From: Deltaproteobacteria bacterium
Lineage (GTDB): Bacteria > Myxococcota > Myxococcia > SLRQ01
Direction of reading: 5' to 3'
Length of the DNA: 5,464 nt
Assembly (NCBI GenBank): GCA_007128675.1
Contig: SKWY01000221.1
Coordinates: forward strand, 1-5,464
Shown here in pieces: positions 5,273 to 5,464 of this stretch; within the stretch, counting starts at the first letter, position 1; each line of letters begins with the position of its first letter. The notes beneath the pieces are model-generated. The model did no database searches, was not told the origin of the DNA, and saw nothing but the letters and a program-made list of their open reading frames with translations. The translations under genes were made by a program, and so were the position numbers.

Positions 5273-5464
5273 ATGTCGATCGATGAAGGACAGATTACAA
5301 GGCTCGTCGAGGAAGTCGTGGACAAGCTGCGCAGGGACGGCTCCCTTTCGGTGCCCCCACACGAACGCTCGAAGAACGGCGAGGCGCCCTCCACGATTTC
5401 GCACGCCTCTACATCAGGCGGGGCCTCTAGCCCTCGCGACGGCATCTTCGCCTCGATAGACGAG
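5273..5464 (+). CDS. CoA-acylating aldehyde dehydrogenase (PduP/EutE-like), N-terminal 64 codons, cut by window end
   Basis: Partial gene, open to the last base. Reading from ATG 5273 gives an amphipathic helix QITRLVEEVVDKLR (7-20), then a polar Ser/Pro/Gly linker (about 22-55), then DGIFASIDE (56-64). That layout (encapsulation helix, flexible linker, G-I/V-F-x-x-x-D-E motif) is how BMC CoA-acylating aldehyde dehydrogenases such as PduP begin. They oxidise an aldehyde with NAD+ and CoA to acyl-CoA, which PduL then uses. Catalytic Cys and cofactor sites lie beyond the window and cannot be checked. The N-terminal helix matches that of the flavoprotein-like protein at 8 of 14 positions. The gene follows the shell protein gene by 44 nt and has its own ribosome binding site. 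The family call rests on layout and a short motif, so another encapsulated enzyme remains possible. Confidence 0.8.
   Translation, partial: MSIDEGQITRLVEEVVDKLRRDGSLSVPPHERSKNGEAPSTISHASTSGGASSPRDGIFASIDE

Overview
The window is GC-rich bacterial DNA with tight gene spacing and Shine-Dalgarno starts. It carries the beginning of a bacterial microcompartment (BMC, metabolosome) operon on the plus strand and a divergently transcribed oxidoreductase gene on the minus strand. No marker here fixes the taxonomy. The gene content would suit a high-GC lineage that carries BMCs, such as Myxococcota, Acidobacteriota or an uncultured relative, but this is only a guess.

Left part (about 207-2735, minus strand): one gene of 842 residues encodes a dihydropyrimidine dehydrogenase-like protein. 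It joins a PreT-type half (N-terminal Fe-S, FAD and NAD(P)H modules) to a PreA-type half (FMN barrel plus a two-cluster ferredoxin tail) in one chain, in the same order as the animal enzyme. It has a strong ribosome binding site and a plausible sigma-70 promoter, with a clean 18-bp inverted repeat just upstream of the -35 box. Positions 1-206 lie beyond its stop codon and hold only weak hairpins.

Middle (2736-3255): a divergent intergenic region of about 520 bp with no convincing gene. It holds the promoter and dyad mentioned above and a perfect 7-bp hairpin about 40 nt before the first BMC gene.

Right part (3256-5464, plus strand): four genes are packed tightly. They are a PduL-type phosphotransacylase with an unusual cysteine-containing tail, a 300-residue flavoprotein-like protein with an N-terminal encapsulation-type helix, an EutN/CcmL-type pentameric shell protein, and the first 64 codons of what looks like a CoA-acylating aldehyde dehydrogenase. 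The last carries nearly the same encapsulation-type helix. A hairpin and an eight-codon mini-ORF sit between the shell gene and the aldehyde dehydrogenase.

Together the right-hand genes give the core chemistry of a metabolosome: aldehyde to acyl-CoA (aldehyde dehydrogenase), acyl-CoA to acyl-phosphate with CoA recycling (PduL), inside a protein shell. The enzyme that makes the aldehyde is not in the window. The neighbouring dihydropyrimidine dehydrogenase suggests, without proving it, that the aldehyde could come from reductive pyrimidine breakdown (uracil or thymine via beta-amino acids to a semialdehyde).
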